A stretch of DNA of 15,326 nt from Verrucomicrobiota bacterium. GTDB lineage: Bacteria; Verrucomicrobiota; Verrucomicrobiia; Methylacidiphilales; Verrucolacustridaceae. The DNA lies in the NCBI GenBank assembly GCA_010024525.1, contig RGGS01000008.1, forward strand, positions 1 to 15,326, read 5' to 3'. Position numbers and translations under genes: made by a program. Below, in pieces: positions 15,093-15,326 of this stretch. The stretch's first letter is position 1. Each line of letters opens with the position of its first letter. The notes beneath the pieces are model-generated. The model saw nothing but the letters and a program-made list of their open reading frames with translations, did no database searches and was not told the origin of the DNA.

Positions 15093-15116
15093 GTGGCGCG
15101 CAACCCGCCGCGCCAC
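15093..15116. repeat. Hairpin GTGGCGCG / CGCGCCAC
   Basis: Perfect 8-bp arms (15093-15100, 15109-15116) with an 8-nt loop. No T-run follows on either strand, so a terminator is unlikely. It belongs to the repeat cluster at the right end. Confidence 0.5.
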
Positions 15117-15129
15117 CTCGTTGCAATTC

Positions 15130-15163
15130 CAAACCTCAACATGACCAGAACCAAAACTTAAAC
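15130..15163 (+). repeat. Diverged 34-nt direct repeat, copy 2
   Basis: Second copy of the unit at 15013-15046. The period of 117 bp brackets the motif at 15053 and the hairpin at 15093. Confidence 0.45.
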
Positions 15164-15196
15164 CACTCTCTTCAGCGCCCGAGGCTCTGGGGACGT

Positions 15197-15275
15197 GGTC
15201 GCGACGGAGCGCGACCCTACAGAAAGCCCGGGCTATAAGCCTCCGCGCTTTGTAGGGCCCCGCTTCGCCGGGGCC
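15197..15275. repeat. Two adjacent GC-rich hairpins within a CCCTAC...GTAGGG inverted pair
   Basis: GGTCGCG/CGCGACC (15197-15203, 15210-15216; 6-nt loop) and GGCCCCG/CGGGGCC (15256-15262, 15269-15275; 6-nt loop) flank a stretch bounded by CCCTAC (15215-15220) and GTAGGG (15252-15257). The TAGGG-containing arms recall the element at 14913-15002. The remaining sequence of 14852-15326 shows no credible gene. Confidence 0.5.
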
Positions 15276-15326
15276 GTTCCTCCCCTCCCGTCCTTCCTTC
15301 TTAAACTTCAACTTAAACCTAAACTT

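Noticed and set aside
14852..15326. CRISPR array or tRNA cluster
   Set aside because: Repeats are not regularly spaced or uniform, and no cloverleaf pattern was seen.

Overview
The window looks like chromosomal DNA of a Verrucomicrobia-type (PVC group) bacterium, with about 1.2 kb of compositionally foreign, phage-like sequence at the left edge. The Verrucomicrobia assignment is an inference. It rests on secreted proteins carrying a PEP-CTERM sorting signal, two proteins resembling the uncharacterised family I recall as TIGR02597, putative-Ig (He_PIG-like) repeats, C-terminal 'YTLEYxSSL...FFR' modules, and degenerate intergenic repeats whose translation reads 'GIRIWDFGFRN'. No rRNA, tRNA, CRISPR array, integrase or transposase was found.

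Layout. Positions 1-930 hold the 3' end of an Ig/FN3-like protein resembling phage tail or baseplate structural proteins. Positions 941-2080 are one open frame whose first ~88 codons are phage-like and whose last ~288 codons are the C-terminal barrel of a TonB-dependent receptor. The join lies near 1195-1250 and is accompanied by a change in codon choice; it is either an assembly chimera or a real recombination scar. On the minus strand follow a frameshifted lipoprotein gene (3386-2291) and, beyond a strong terminator (3415-3443), a compact four-gene operon read from 8763 down to 3469. That operon encodes a TIGR02597-like protein, a secreted protein with an FFR-type C-terminus, a PEP-CTERM protein and an 827-residue beta-helix-like secreted protein.

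A 327-bp AT-rich divergent promoter region (8764-9090) with repeated TGACAA boxes separates this operon from a plus-strand set: a 761-residue He_PIG-repeat protein (9091-11376), a second TIGR02597-like protein (11390-12472) and two paralogous outer-membrane beta-barrels (12588-13412 and about 13994-14851). The two barrel genes are separated by a 51-nt imperfect direct repeat pair that brackets a decayed antisense coiled-coil gene. The last 475 bp carry no gene but are dense in inverted and direct repeats.

Taken together, nearly every intact gene encodes an exported protein with a signal peptide, and none is an obvious enzyme. The best overall reading is a cell-surface or outer-membrane module of unknown function, arranged as two divergent operons that each contain one TIGR02597-like protein and one protein with a similar small secreted N-terminal module. 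That functional link is inferred from context, not shown.
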